64,000 nt of DNA from Nemertoderma westbladi (lineage: Eukaryota; Xenacoelomorpha; Nemertodermatida; Nemertodermatidae): the NCBI GenBank assembly GCA_032718475.1, contig JAUCBJ010008678.1, positions 57,613 to 121,612 on the forward strand, read 5' to 3'. This document shows positions 33,265 through 42,467 of this stretch, in pieces; positions within the stretch are counted from its first letter, which is position 1; the number at the start of each line of letters is the position of its first letter. The notes beneath the pieces are model-generated. The model was not told where the DNA came from and searched no databases. It worked only from the letters and a program-made list of their open reading frames with translations. The translations under genes and the position numbers were made by a program.

Positions 33265-36200
33265 TTATCGATGCTTCCAGGTTCCATCATCCTGAAGGTC
33301 CATCACAGATATGACAGGGCGAGCAGGATTGGTATTGGCCGATTTCGGAACTACAGATTTGTGATTGGTGTGTGAGTGTGAAGGTTTGATTATATTTGAA
33401 ACTGAGAGGTCGATAAGAGTAGTGCAATTGTTTCCGAATTTACTGTTATTACATGTCCCGTAAATATCGATACCGTTTACATTTGGGACTGAGTTAATAA
33501 TCGGTTTTGAGGTATTGTTATAACATGCCCCGAAATTATCAGTATCATTTGTACCACCAATAGGGTTCTCATTCATAACGGGTTGTGAGGTAATATCAAC
33601 AACATTTACACCTTGGACTGAGTTCACATTAGTAGAGGGGTCTAAAATACTGTTACCACATGTCACAAAATTATCAATACCGTTTCCACTTGGAAGTGAG
33701 TTCACATTAATAACCGGTTTTAAAAAATTGTTATTAAATGTCCCGAAATTATCAATGACATTTACTCTTGGGACTGGTTTCACATTAGTAATGGGTTGTA
33801 AAATATTGTCAATGACATTTACACTTGGAACTGGGTTCACATTAACAATCGGTTTTAAAATATTGTTATGAAAAGTCCCGAAATTATCAATACCATTTCC
33901 ACTTGGGACTGGGTTCACATTAGTAACAGGTTTTGAAATATTGTAAATTGTGTTAAAGCTGGATGGTTGATCAACTTCAGAGATAGATTGAGACATTGCA
34001 CATTTATTGCAACTACAATTGTTATCTACACGGCGGCATCCCTGAACTGGTTTATCCGGGCCTAACCAGCTCGAAACCTCTGTAGGGGGCAGAGGTTCGA
34101 TCTTATTAGCAGAGAGTTTGCCCTGGCTCCTTGTGACTGGCCTTCGGTGTATTCTTCCCTGCCTTTTGACGGTTTTCATGATCTGTTTATCACCTAAATC
34201 CGTTGCTACCACAACAGGTGGGAATATATTGTTCGCACTAGTTGTCTTATTCGTGTCTGTATCATCGTTATCTGAAGTCGGAAGAGCCCCATCAAGTTGG
34301 TTCTCTGTAGGATTCGTATCATTGCAGTCGACACGTTTTAGTTCCAACCCCGAGGATTTGTCCGGGTTGAGTCGAGGAACCGTTCCGTTTTCGGATCGTT
34401 TTAGTTCCGACTCCGAGGATTTGTCCGGGTTGAGTCGAGGAACCGTTCCGTTGTCGGATCGTTTTAGTTCCGACTCCGAGGATTTGTCCGGGTTGAGTCG
34501 AGGAACTGTTCCGTTGTCGGATCGTTTTAGTTCCGACTCCGAGGATTTGTCCGGGTTGAGTCGAGGAACCGTTCCGTTGTCGGATCGTTTTAGTTCCGAC
34601 TCCGAGGATTTGTCCGGGTTGAGTCGAGGAACCGTTCCGTTATCGGATCGTTTTAGTTTCGACTCCGAGGATTTGTCCGGGTTGAGTCGAGGAGCCATTC
34701 CATTTTCGGATCGTTTTAGTTCCGACTCCGAGGATTTGTCCGGGTTGAGTCGAGGAACCGTTCCTTTGTCAGTTCGTTTTAGTTCCGACTCAGAGGATTT
34801 GTCCGGGTTGAGTCGAGGAACCGTTCCGTTGTCGGATCGTTTTAGTTCCGACTCCGAGGATTTGTCCGGGTTGAGTCGAGGAACCGTTCCTTTGTCAGTT
34901 CGTTTTAGTTCCGACTCCGAGGATTTGTCCGGGTTGAGTCGAGGAACCGTTCCGTTGTCGGACCGTTTTAGTTCCGACTCCGAGGATTTGTCCGGGTTGA
35001 GTCGAGGAACCGTTCCGTTGTCGGATCGTTTTAGTTCCGACTCCGAGGATTTGTCCGGGTTGAGTCGAGGAACTGTTCCGTTGTCGGATCGTTTTAGTTC
35101 CGACTCCGAGGATTTGTCCGGGTTGAGTCGAGGAACCGTTCCGTTGTCGGATCGTTTTAGTTCCGACTCCGAGGATTTGTCCGGGTTGAGTCGAGGAACC
35201 GTTCCGTTGTCGGATCGTTTTAGTTTCGACTCCGAGGATTTGTCCGGGTTGAGTCGAGGAGCCATTCCATTTTCGGATCGTTTTAGTTCCGACTCCGAGG
35301 ATTTGTCCGGGTTGAGTCGAGGAACCGTTCCTTTGTCAGTTCGTTTTAGTTCCGACTCCGAGGATTTGTCCGGGTTGAGTCGAGGAACCGTTCCGTTGTC
35401 GGATCGTTTTAGTTCCGACTCCGAGGATTTGTCCGGGTTGAGTCGAGGAACCGTTCCTTTGTCAGTTCGTTTTAGTTCCGACTCCGAGGATTTGTCCGGG
35501 TTGAGTCGAGGAACCGTTCCGTTGTCGGACCGTTTTAGTTCCGACTCCGAGGATTTGTCCGGGTTGAGTCGAGGAACCGTTCCGTTGTCGGATCGTTTTA
35601 GTTCCGACTCCGAGGATTTGTCCGGGTTGAGTCGAGGAACCATTCCATTGTCGGATCGTTTTAGTTCCGACTCCGAGGATTTGTCCGGGTTGAGTCGAGG
35701 AACCGTTCCGTTGTCGGATCGTTTTAGTTCCGACTCCGAGGATTTGTCCGGGTTGAGTCGAGGAACCGTTCCGTTGTCGGATCGTTTTAGTTCCGACTCC
35801 GAGGATTTGACCGGGTTGAGTCGAGGAGCCTTTCCATTTTCGGATCGTTTTAGTTCCGACTCCGAGGATTTGTCCGGGTTGAGTCGAGGAACCGTTCCAT
35901 TGTCGGATCGTTTTAGTTCCGACTCCGAAGATTTGTCCGGGTTGAGTTGAGGAACCGTTCCGTTGTCAGTTCGTTTTAGTTCCGACTCCGAGGATTTGTC
36001 CGGGTTGAGTTGAGGAACCGTTCCGTTGTCGGATCGTTTTAGTTTCGACTCCGAGGATTTGTCCGGGTTGAGTCGAGGAACCGTTCCGTTGTCGGATCGT
36101 TTTAGTTCCGACTCCGAGGATTTGTCCGGGTTGAGTCGAGGAACCGTTCCATTGTCGGATCGTTTTAGTTCCGACTCCGAGGATTTGTCCGGGTTGAGTC

Positions 36201-36531
36201 GAGGAACCGTTCCATTTTCGGATCGTTTTAGTTCCGACTCCGAGGATTTGTCCGGGTTGAGTCGAGGAACCGTTCCATTGTCGGATCGTTTTAGTTCCGA
36301 CTCCGAAGATTTGTCCGGGTTGAGTTGAGGAACCGTTCCGTTGTCAGTTCGTTTTAGTTCCGACTCCGAAGATTTGTCCGGGTTGAGTTGAGGAACCGTT
36401 CCGTTGTCGGATCGTTTTAGTTCCGACTCCGAGGATTTGTCTGGGTTTGAACGAATCCCAGGATGGATGGGTCGATGAAGAACCGGTAGTCGGCTTTTTA
36501 ATTTGACAGGTGTCCTGGCAAGAGACGGCAT
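33265..36531 (-). CDS. LINE ORF1 upstream part with coding 63-bp minisatellite
   Basis: The same reading frame as 30478-33264, separated from it only by TAA at 33265-33267. The likely start is ATG at 36529-36531 (MPSLARTPVKLK). Residues about 30-730 are some 33 copies of a 21-residue charged repeat, NPDKSSESELKRSDNGTVPRL. After it come VTRSQGKL, a small Cys pair (CSCNKC), and a second degenerate repeat built on KPV.NVNPVPSGNGIDNFGT (about seven copies, 33430-33960). The region ends SVMDLQDDGTWKHR before the stop. No known fold is recognised; it looks disordered. Either the TAA is a recent mutation splitting one ORF1 of about 2,000 residues, or two proteins are made. A further in-frame ATG at 36807 is less likely because the stretch after it is not LINE-like. 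Confidence 0.7.
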   Translation of the reverse strand: MPSLARTPVKLKSRLPVLHRPIHPGIRSNPDKSSESELKRSDNGTVPQLNPDKSSESELKRTDNGTVPQLNPDKSSESELKRSDNGTVPRLNPDKSSESELKRSENGTVPRLNPDKSSESELKRSDNGTVPRLNPDKSSESELKRSDNGTVPRLNPDKSSESKLKRSDNGTVPQLNPDKSSESELKRTDNGTVPQLNPDKSSESELKRSDNGTVPRLNPDKSSESELKRSENGKAPRLNPVKSSESELKRSDNGTVPRLNPDKSSESELKRSDNGTVPRLNPDKSSESELKRSDNGMVPRLNPDKSSESELKRSDNGTVPRLNPDKSSESELKRSDNGTVPRLNPDKSSESELKRTDKGTVPRLNPDKSSESELKRSDNGTVPRLNPDKSSESELKRTDKGTVPRLNPDKSSESELKRSENGMAPRLNPDKSSESKLKRSDNGTVPRLNPDKSSESELKRSDNGTVPRLNPDKSSESELKRSDNGTVPRLNPDKSSESELKRSDNGTVPRLNPDKSSESELKRSDNGTVPRLNPDKSSESELKRTDKGTVPRLNPDKSSESELKRSDNGTVPRLNPDKSSESELKRTDKGTVPRLNPDKSSESELKRSENGMAPRLNPDKSSESKLKRSDNGTVPRLNPDKSSESELKRSDNGTVPRLNPDKSSESELKRSDNGTVPRLNPDKSSESELKRSDNGTVPRLNPDKSSESELKRSENGTVPRLNPDKSSGLELKRVDCNDTNPTENQLDGALPTSDNDDTDTNKTTSANNIFPPVVVATDLGDKQIMKTVKRQGRIHRRPVTRSQGKLSANKIEPLPPTEVSSWLGPDKPVQGCRRVDNNCSCNKCAMSQSISEVDQPSSFNTIYNISKPVTNVNPVPSGNGIDNFGTFHNNILKPIVNVNPVPSVNVIDNILQPITNVKPVPRVNVIDNFGTFNNNFLKPVINVNSLPSGNGIDNFVTCGNSILDPSTNVNSVQGVNVVDITSQPVMNENPIGGTNDTDNFGACYNNTSKPIINSVPNVNGIDIYGTCNNSKFGNNCTTLIDLSVSNIIKPSHSHTNHKSVVPKSANTNPARPVISVMDLQDDGTWKHR
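34332..36449. repeat. 63-bp minisatellite inside LINE ORF1
   Basis: About 33 copies of a 63-bp unit (contains GAGGATTTGTCCGGGTTGAG). Because 63 is a multiple of 3 the ORF1 frame is kept throughout, and the opposite strand also happens to be open. Variant units recur 567 bp apart (9 units; for example GGAGCCATTCC at 34691 and 35258), so a nine-unit block has been duplicated. Confidence 0.97.
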
Positions 36532-37119
36532 TGCATCGGTGGCGATGTGTGGCGATATATTACAGCAGTAATCTGGTAATACAGTCTGACAGTAATACCA
36601 TGTGCATAAAGTACTAGTATGTGCATGATCATGACAAGTGCTAGTATGTACATGATCTTTTAACTTGATGAAATAAGTTCTAGAATAAAAAGTTAAGATT
36701 AAAACCAAGGCGTCCCAAACTATTTGATTGTTAAATTTGCGAGAAATTTCCACTGCGTTTCTGTTTACTATGTAATAGGCGATACTATTGTATGTGTGTG
36801 TACCCATAAACGAATTTTTTCTACTATAGCTAGTTTTTGTATTAGTAATTTTTGTAATAGTATTGTAGTATAATTTTCGCCAATACTGTAGTATTTCAAC
36901 TGCATTTCTTTTATTTAGCTACACTTTATCTATAAACTAAGAAACTAAGATAATGAATACCGGCCTCTAATAAAATTTACACTGTATGCGAGCATCGCGT
37001 CCTGAATATATACTATGTTCTAGAAGTCCTTGAACATACTGAAACCCCCATAAATTTTTCAAAAACAATAATTTTGTGTTGAAAATTTTACAGAAGATAG
37101 CATTCATATCTAGAATCCT
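36532..37119. other. Probable LINE 5' leader, then AT-rich flank
   Basis: 36532 to about 36800 may be the 5' UTR of the Ulp1-LINE. GTACCCATAA at 36800-36809 also occurs at 26898-26907, just outside the LINE 3' tail, and is a candidate 10-bp target duplication. 36959-37032 is the inverted copy of the repeat at 24523-24596. No gene is seen. Confidence 0.45.
36959..37032 (-). repeat. Dispersed repeat, copy 2 (inverted)
   Basis: Reverse complement of 24523-24596 with only a few differences. Contains TATGCGAGCATCGCGTCCTG. Confidence 0.85.
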
Positions 37120-37156
37120 TGGGCCAAACTCTTGGACCGAGACCTGCAACCCAAGG
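37120..37156 (+). repeat. Stranded unit of the 42-bp minisatellite, left of the LINE
   Basis: 37 nt identical to the 42-bp unit of the array at 38748-39597. Its last 12 nt (TGCAACCCAAGG, 37145-37156) form the left target-site duplication of the LINE at 37157. Confidence 0.9.
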
Positions 37157-38705
37157 CGATATCTCCTTTGCAGAAGTGAAGACTGCTGCAAAGAGCATTA
37201 AGACCAATCGTGCCAGTGGAGTAGATGGTGTTCCCCCTGAGGTCTTTAAAATACCTGAGTGTTTAAAGCTCATCTATCCCATCATAGTAGACATGTACCG
37301 AACAACAAGAGTCCCACAAGAAATGAAAACAAATAAGTTGGTGCCTGTTCCCAAGAAGGGCAACCTAACACTCTATGGTTCTTTTCGGGGAATCTCATTG
37401 ATCTCGATTGCTGCAAAGCTATACAATAGGATTCTATTAAATCGCATCAGGGATCCCATTGAGAGACTGCTCCGTGGAAATCAGAATGGGTTCCGTAAAG
37501 GTCGTGGGACCATGGAGCCCATTTTGGCACTTAGAAGGATAATTGAAGAGTTATCAAAAAAGAAAGACAGGCATCTGGCTGTTATCTTTGTTGACTTCTT
37601 CAAGGCCTTTGATTCAGTCTCTCGCTCACGTATGTTCAGCATACTTTCATTATATAGGATTCCTGATGAAATTATTGCAGCAATCAGATCAGTATACGAT
37701 GGTTCGACAACATTTGTGTCTACTGTTGATGGTGACACAGAACCATTTGAAGTGTTATGGGGCGTCCTCCAAGGAGACACACTTGCACCATTCTTGTTCA
37801 TTATTGTGGTTGACTATGTTCTACGCATGTCCTTAGATCATTATAATGATGATGGGGTGATGATAACTCCACCTACTGGCTCCAGAAGTCGAGGAAATCC
37901 TGCCAAGTACCTAACTGATCTAGACTTTGCTGATGACTTAGGAGTACTCTCAGAATCATTAGAGGGAGCCCAACGGCTCCTCAGCTCATTAGAACATGCT
38001 GCTTCTAGTGTTGGTCTTTTTATTAACTCCAGAAAGACCAAAATTCTGACAGTTAACTTTGAAAGTCCTCAGCAAGTCTCTGATCGGATGAGCATAAGCT
38101 CAAAGGATGGTATGCTTGAGCATGTGGACGACTTCTGTTACCTGGGATCATGGATCCGGAAGTCAGGTGAGGACCTTCGAATACGTAAGGGAAAGGCATG
38201 GGCAGCCTTGAATAGGCTTTCCAGGATTTGGAAGTCACCGAGAATTAATCGGAAACTTACGGTCCGATTATTTAGAGCAGCAGTAGTTCCAGTACTCCTC
38301 TACGGGAGTCCATGCTGGGCTCTAACTGCTGAGGACACCAAATCTCTGGATGGCACATTCACAAGAATGCTACGCCGGGTTCATTGTGTCAAGTACAATG
38401 CACACATCTCCAACCAGACACTATATAACATTGGAGGTGTCTCATTGGTTCCCCCAAGCTTGACACTAGAACAAAATCGCCTCAGCTTTGCAGGACATTG
38501 CTTTCGCCGTGAGGACCAGCCAGTGCATAATCTTGTACTTTGGCAGCCTCATGGAGTGAATAAGCATGGTGGACAGCCCATGACTTTCTTGAGACGCATC
38601 TTAAAGGACACTGGCCTTAAAGATGCGGATGATCTAGCAAATGTCATGGGTGATAGGGAGTTGTGGCGGTGCAATTTTGTTGACAAGCCGGCACAGCATT
38701 CTTAA
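37157..38705 (+). CDS. LINE reverse transcriptase (5'-truncated, otherwise open)
   Basis: Open from the insertion edge to 38705. The order is GDISFAEVKTAAKSIKTNRA, LVPVPKKGNL, QNGFRKGRGTMEPILALRR, FVDFFKAFDSV (motif A), GVLQGDTLAPFLF (motif B), DLDFADDLGVL (motif C, Phe-Ala-Asp-Asp), then a thumb with CYLGSWIRKSGEDL and LLYGSPCWALTAEDT and a C-terminal FAGHCFRREDQP region. RT catalytic residues are intact. About 13 minisatellite-encoded codons upstream happen to be in frame and supply an ATG, but they are not part of the element. It has no endonuclease, so it cannot retrotranspose alone. RTE/Jockey-type by motif similarity. Confidence 0.9.
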
Positions 38706-38747
38706 AAATGCAGCTGCAATGCAGCATGCCGATCCTAGTAGTAGTAG
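37157..38747 (+). mobile_element. 5'-truncated LINE inserted in the minisatellite, 12-bp TSD
   Basis: TGCAACCCAAGG occurs at 37145-37156 and 38748-38759, precisely flanking the element. The 3' end is CCTAGTAGTAGTAG, the same (TAG)n tail seen on the LINE at 12227-15586. The 5' end begins inside the RT domain, so the endonuclease is missing, as expected from incomplete reverse transcription. Minisatellite units on both sides show that the array existed before the insertion. Confidence 0.9.
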
Positions 38748-39597
38748 TGCAACCCAAGGTTCAATGGGCCAAACTCTTGGACCGAGAACTGCAACCCAAG
38801 GTTCAATGGGCCAAACTCTTGGACCGAGAACTACAACCCAAGGTTCAATGGGCCAAACTCTTGGACCGAGACCTGCAACCCAAGGTTCAATGGGCCAAAC
38901 TCTTGGACCGAGACCTGCAACCCAAGGTTCAATGGGCCAAACTCTTGGACCGAGACCTGCAACCCAAGGTTCAATGGGCCAAACTCTTGGACCGAGACCT
39001 GCAACCCAAGGTTCAATGGGCCAAACTCTTGGACCGAGAACTGCAACCCAAGGTTCAATGGGCCAAACTCTTGGACCGAGACCTGCAACCCAAGGTTCAA
39101 TGGGCCAAACTCTTGGACCGAGAACTGCAACCCAAGGTTCAATGGGCCAAACTCTTGGACCGAGACCTGCACCCCAAGGTTCATTGGGCCAAACTCTTGG
39201 ACCGAGACCTGCAACCCAAGGTTCAATGGGCCAAACTCTTGGACCGAGACCTCCAACCCAAGGTTCAATGGGCCAAACTCTTGGACCGAGAACTGCAACC
39301 CAAGGTTCAATGGGCCAAACTCTTGGACCGAGACCTGCAACCCAAGGTTCAATGGGCCAAACTCTTGGACAGAGACCTGCAACCCAAGGTTCAATGGGCC
39401 AAACTCTTGGACCGAGACCTGCAACCCAAGGTTCAATGGGCCAAACTCTTGGACCGAGACCTGCAACCCAAGGTTCAATGGGCCAAACTCTTGGACCGAG
39501 ACCTGCAACCCAAGGTTCAATGGGCCAAACTCTTGGACCGAGAACTGCAACCCAAGGTTCAATGGGCCAAACTCTTGGACCGAGACCTGCAACCCAT
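38748..39597 (+). repeat. 42-bp minisatellite, about 20 copies
   Basis: The unit contains TTCAATGGGCCAAACTCTTG and GACCGAGACCTGCAACCCAA. Because 42 is a multiple of 3 and the unit lacks stops, several frames on both strands stay open across it; none shows other evidence of coding. One unit is stranded at 37120-37156. A 16-nt match (AACCCAAGGTTCAATG) lies at 42061-42076, next to the TRPA1 stop codon. Confidence 0.97.
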
Positions 39598-39744
39598 TTG
39601 GTACTACAGATCCTTCTACATGAGATATTTTTCATAAAAATATTCAAATTCTTTACAAATTTTGAAAACAACCGACTTGCACAAAAAGTCCCATATTTTC
39701 GAACAAAATGGTTTGTGAAGGTATCCCTACTCAGTTTTCTTAGT

Positions 39745-41020
39745 TAAAGATCACAGATCCACGAAGCTAAGGAAAATCAACTACTTTCGCTAAGAAAGAT
39801 TTTCCTTAGCTGAGATGGTCTATTCATAGTGGGCTATTTTACTTGTGTGAGGCAGATTTGGGGTTTTTTGATAGGCGAAAAAACTAGCCTTTAAAAGTAC
39901 CCTGAAATTTTGCATGTATATACTACTCGGCGAGGCGCATCTTTTGGGCCGGGTCTCATATCCAGGAAAAATCTGGTTTCCATGGCAACGGACTTCAAAA
40001 AAAGTCTATGTATTTCAAGTCAATATTTATAACTCTATTTGTAGGAAAACTATAATAGATTTAAACTTGGGGTTTTGCAACACAACTATAAGGTCCATAG
40101 CAGATCCGATTGAGGCTAAATAGAAAATCCAGTTACGTTGGCAACCGGGATAAACAGATGTTAAAATTTATAAAATGATAATTTGAGGCCTAAGGGCAAG
40201 GTGTTATGACTTGAGACCAACCCCTACCCCCACTATATAACTTATTCTGCATCCGAATTACATTGTTCTATTTTTCAGTTACCATGACAACAGCCGAAAA
40301 CAGATGTTTTTATACAAAAATTATTCATTTGGACATAGACTTCGCGATAAAATTTTACAAAACTGGGTATGTGTTATCTGCACCACTAGTTGGAACTTTT
40401 AGTGAAACTTAAATCATTCCAGAAATTTAGTTACCATGGTAACTGTAGTTTATTAAACTCTATATCATTCAAGTCTATATTGATAACTCTATTTCTAGCA
40501 AAACTGTAATATATATAAACTTGGGGTTTTGTAACTCATCTATAAGGTCCATATACAAGCCGTTCGAAGTTAATTAGAAAATCCATTTACCATAGCAACA
40601 AGAGTAAACAGATGTTAAAATTAATAAAATGATAATTTGAAGCACAATTTAATAGTATTATGACTTGGGACCAACACCTACCCCCACTATATGACTTATT
40701 CTGCATCCGAATTACATTGTTCTATTTTTCAGTTTCCATGACAACCACTGCAAACAGATGCATTTTGATAGAAAATCTGTAATTTGGACATAAACTACAA
40801 TATTTTCTGAAACTCGATGTGTTATCTGAAAAACAATCTGGACTGAATCTTTTTTCAAAGGTAAAACCAACAGTTCCAGAGAACTCTAGTTTCCATGGGA
40901 ATAGAAGTTATTTATTGGCAAATGCTACTAAACTAGGCTAAGCAACGAACCAAATTGTGGCCGTTTGTTTAATTTTCCTTAGCTTCGTGGTTGCATTTCC
41001 TTTAGGAAATGCCTTTCTAG
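39745..41020 (+). mobile_element. Helitron2/Helentron-like non-autonomous element (candidate)
   Basis: CCACGAAGCTAAGGAAAAT (39759-39777) and its exact reverse complement (40972-40990) form subterminal inverted repeats. AGCTAAGGAAAATC/GATTTTCCTTAGCT (39765-39778 and 39798-39811) can form a 5' hairpin. Near the 3' end GCATTTCC-TTTA-GGAAATGC (40993-41012) is a perfect hairpin, followed 4 nt later by CTAG (41017-41020), which fits the CTRR end of Helitrons. The centre is two tandem copies of a 454-bp unit. Subterminal inverted repeats, a 3' hairpin and internal tandem repeats are the layout of Helentron-associated non-autonomous elements. The 5' boundary is uncertain. No Rep/helicase gene is present. 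Confidence 0.5.
39960..40867 (+). repeat. Tandem duplication of a 454-bp unit
   Basis: Landmarks recur at a 454-bp offset: AACAGATGTTAAAATT at 40153 and 40607, and CCCCCACTATAT..CTTATTCTGC at 40227 and 40681. The copies are diverged by roughly a tenth to a fifth by eye. A third partial start is visible near 40890. Confidence 0.85.
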
Positions 41021-41823
41021 TAATTGTGTTAAAGTTTCAAAACAGTAGCTAGAAAAATTAAAAAAAAATAGATTTGTGGTGATACCGCCATTAATCGAAT
41101 TATATCGCTATTGCAAATAATAATAGCAACAATATATAATATAACTAGACAAAACTGTAAGTTTTTCATATTGCGGGAGATTTAAGATTTAAATCAGGAA
41201 ACGTATTTTATTTTTTTACAAAGGTTTATCACTTTGGCGGGTGTTTAAGGCTGGCATTCCTGCAACAACGTCATCCAACCCAAATCCGCTTCTCCACTTC
41301 GTCCTAAATCGCCGGAGTCGATGCGGGAAGTCTGCCAGTTATATCCGGGGTCTGACCCAACCCATGTATGGCCTCGCCCACCAACTTTACATAAAGAAAT
41401 CTCTATATTTATATATCTATGTAAATAAATGCAGCTCAGTTATAATAATATTATAATATTACTACTTACTGAAGTTCTAGAATAACATATTAATCTAAAA
41501 AATTTTGACTTTTGTCACACCTCACAGCACCTTCGCAACAACAAGGCAAATTCCGGTCTTATGTTTTCTTTGTTAAGCGATTTGTTTGACCCAAATGAGG
41601 TTATGTATTTTCGATTGTGTAAGTATATTAGTGTTGTTCTAGAATTATACAAATAATGATTATTTTCTGGACAATGTCTGAACCAGATAGTGAGTTAAAT
41701 AGTGCTTTGTGCCCGATGTTAGATTGTTTTATGATTATATACAATGAGATTTAATGTGGTGTTATATATACTGTTAGATATTGTCAATAAATAAATAAAT
41801 AACTTTTGGTTCAAATTTGGGTT
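41021..41823. other. Non-coding sequence downstream of TRPA1
   Basis: No gene is recognised. 41240-41400 is more GC-rich than its surroundings but has no supported frame. Two TTCTAGAA palindromes occur at 41475 and 41637. Confidence 0.45.
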
Positions 41824-41966
41824 AGTAAAGTAAAGTAAAAAAGTAAATTTTCTTCGGCCGCTAGGCCAGGGATTACGCACAAAGAACTTTACTCCCCAGA
41901 GGAAACTCTAGTACTCGTTTAGCTACCACTTAAGGATGCAAGGCAGAGATGCGCCCTGGGTTAAAA
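41824..41966 (-). mobile_element. SINE fragment (same family as 10475-10792)
   Basis: It shares the body segments TAAATTTTCTTCGGCC, CTAGGCCAGGGATTACGCAC, ACTTTACTCCCCAGAG and TTTAGCTACCACTTAA with the SINE at 10.5 kb, in the same order and orientation. It has two internal differences and lacks the tRNA-like head. It lies 3' of the TRPA1 stop codon, possibly within its 3' UTR. Confidence 0.8.
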
Positions 41967-42082
41967 GCTTTGAAACTTTTTGTGAGACTTTTTAAACTTT
42001 TTAATAACTTTGCCAAAAGAAAGAATGTAGCTAATTAACTATAAAACAACCTTAAATGTAAACCCAAGGTTCAATGTAACCG

Positions 42083-42335
42083 CTAACTGTATAAATAAGA
42101 GGGTTGACTGAGTATTTTCTCCGGGTTTGTTGGTGACGTAGACCGAGCCGGTCCGCCATCCCCTCCACCAGCTGATCTCGTCGGTTTGTACTCGTCGGCT
42201 TCACCAGATATCTCCATCTTCTGTAGAATGAGTTTAATAAGATCGGATTGGGCCTCCAATGAATCCTGTATTGCGTTGAGTTTGTGCGTAGCTTGCGTTA
42301 AGTCGGATTGCAAGGATAGAATCTCCGGATCTTTC
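42083..42335 (-). CDS. TRPA1: TRPA1 last coding exon (cytosolic C-terminus)
   Basis: The exon follows an acceptor TTAATTAATTAACAG (plus 42336-42350) and starts with one base that completes an Arg codon split from the exon at 44117. The protein continues KDPEILSLQSDLTQATHKLN, then LEAQSDLIKLILQKMEISGE, and ends at TAG 42083-42085 after a Gly/Ser/Pro-rich tail. The heptad-like LE.Q..LIKLI.QKMEI segment is characteristic of the C-terminal coiled coil of TRPA1 channels, which assembles the tetramer in the cytosol. The exon is 253 bp. Phase, order and homology agree. Confidence 0.8.
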
Positions 42336-42467
42336 CTGTTAATTAATTAATTAATTATTAATAAATCCATTGACATGAAATTTTTGTTACCTCTCTGTAA
42401 TTATCAGAAAATCAAGTGCCGAATGTGAAAATATCATGTACATAATATAATGTATGTACAAGGAAAC

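Noticed and set aside
34118-35950. Plus-strand frame with DRFSSDSEDLSGLSRGTVPLS repeats
   Set aside because: It is the antisense of the coding 63-bp minisatellite in LINE ORF1, open only because the unit is a multiple of 3 without stops. The minus frame continues into recognisable domains; the plus frame does not.
38634-39747. Frames on both strands across the 42-bp array
   Set aside because: All are explained by a stop-free 42-bp unit. No domain, start context or codon bias favours any of them.
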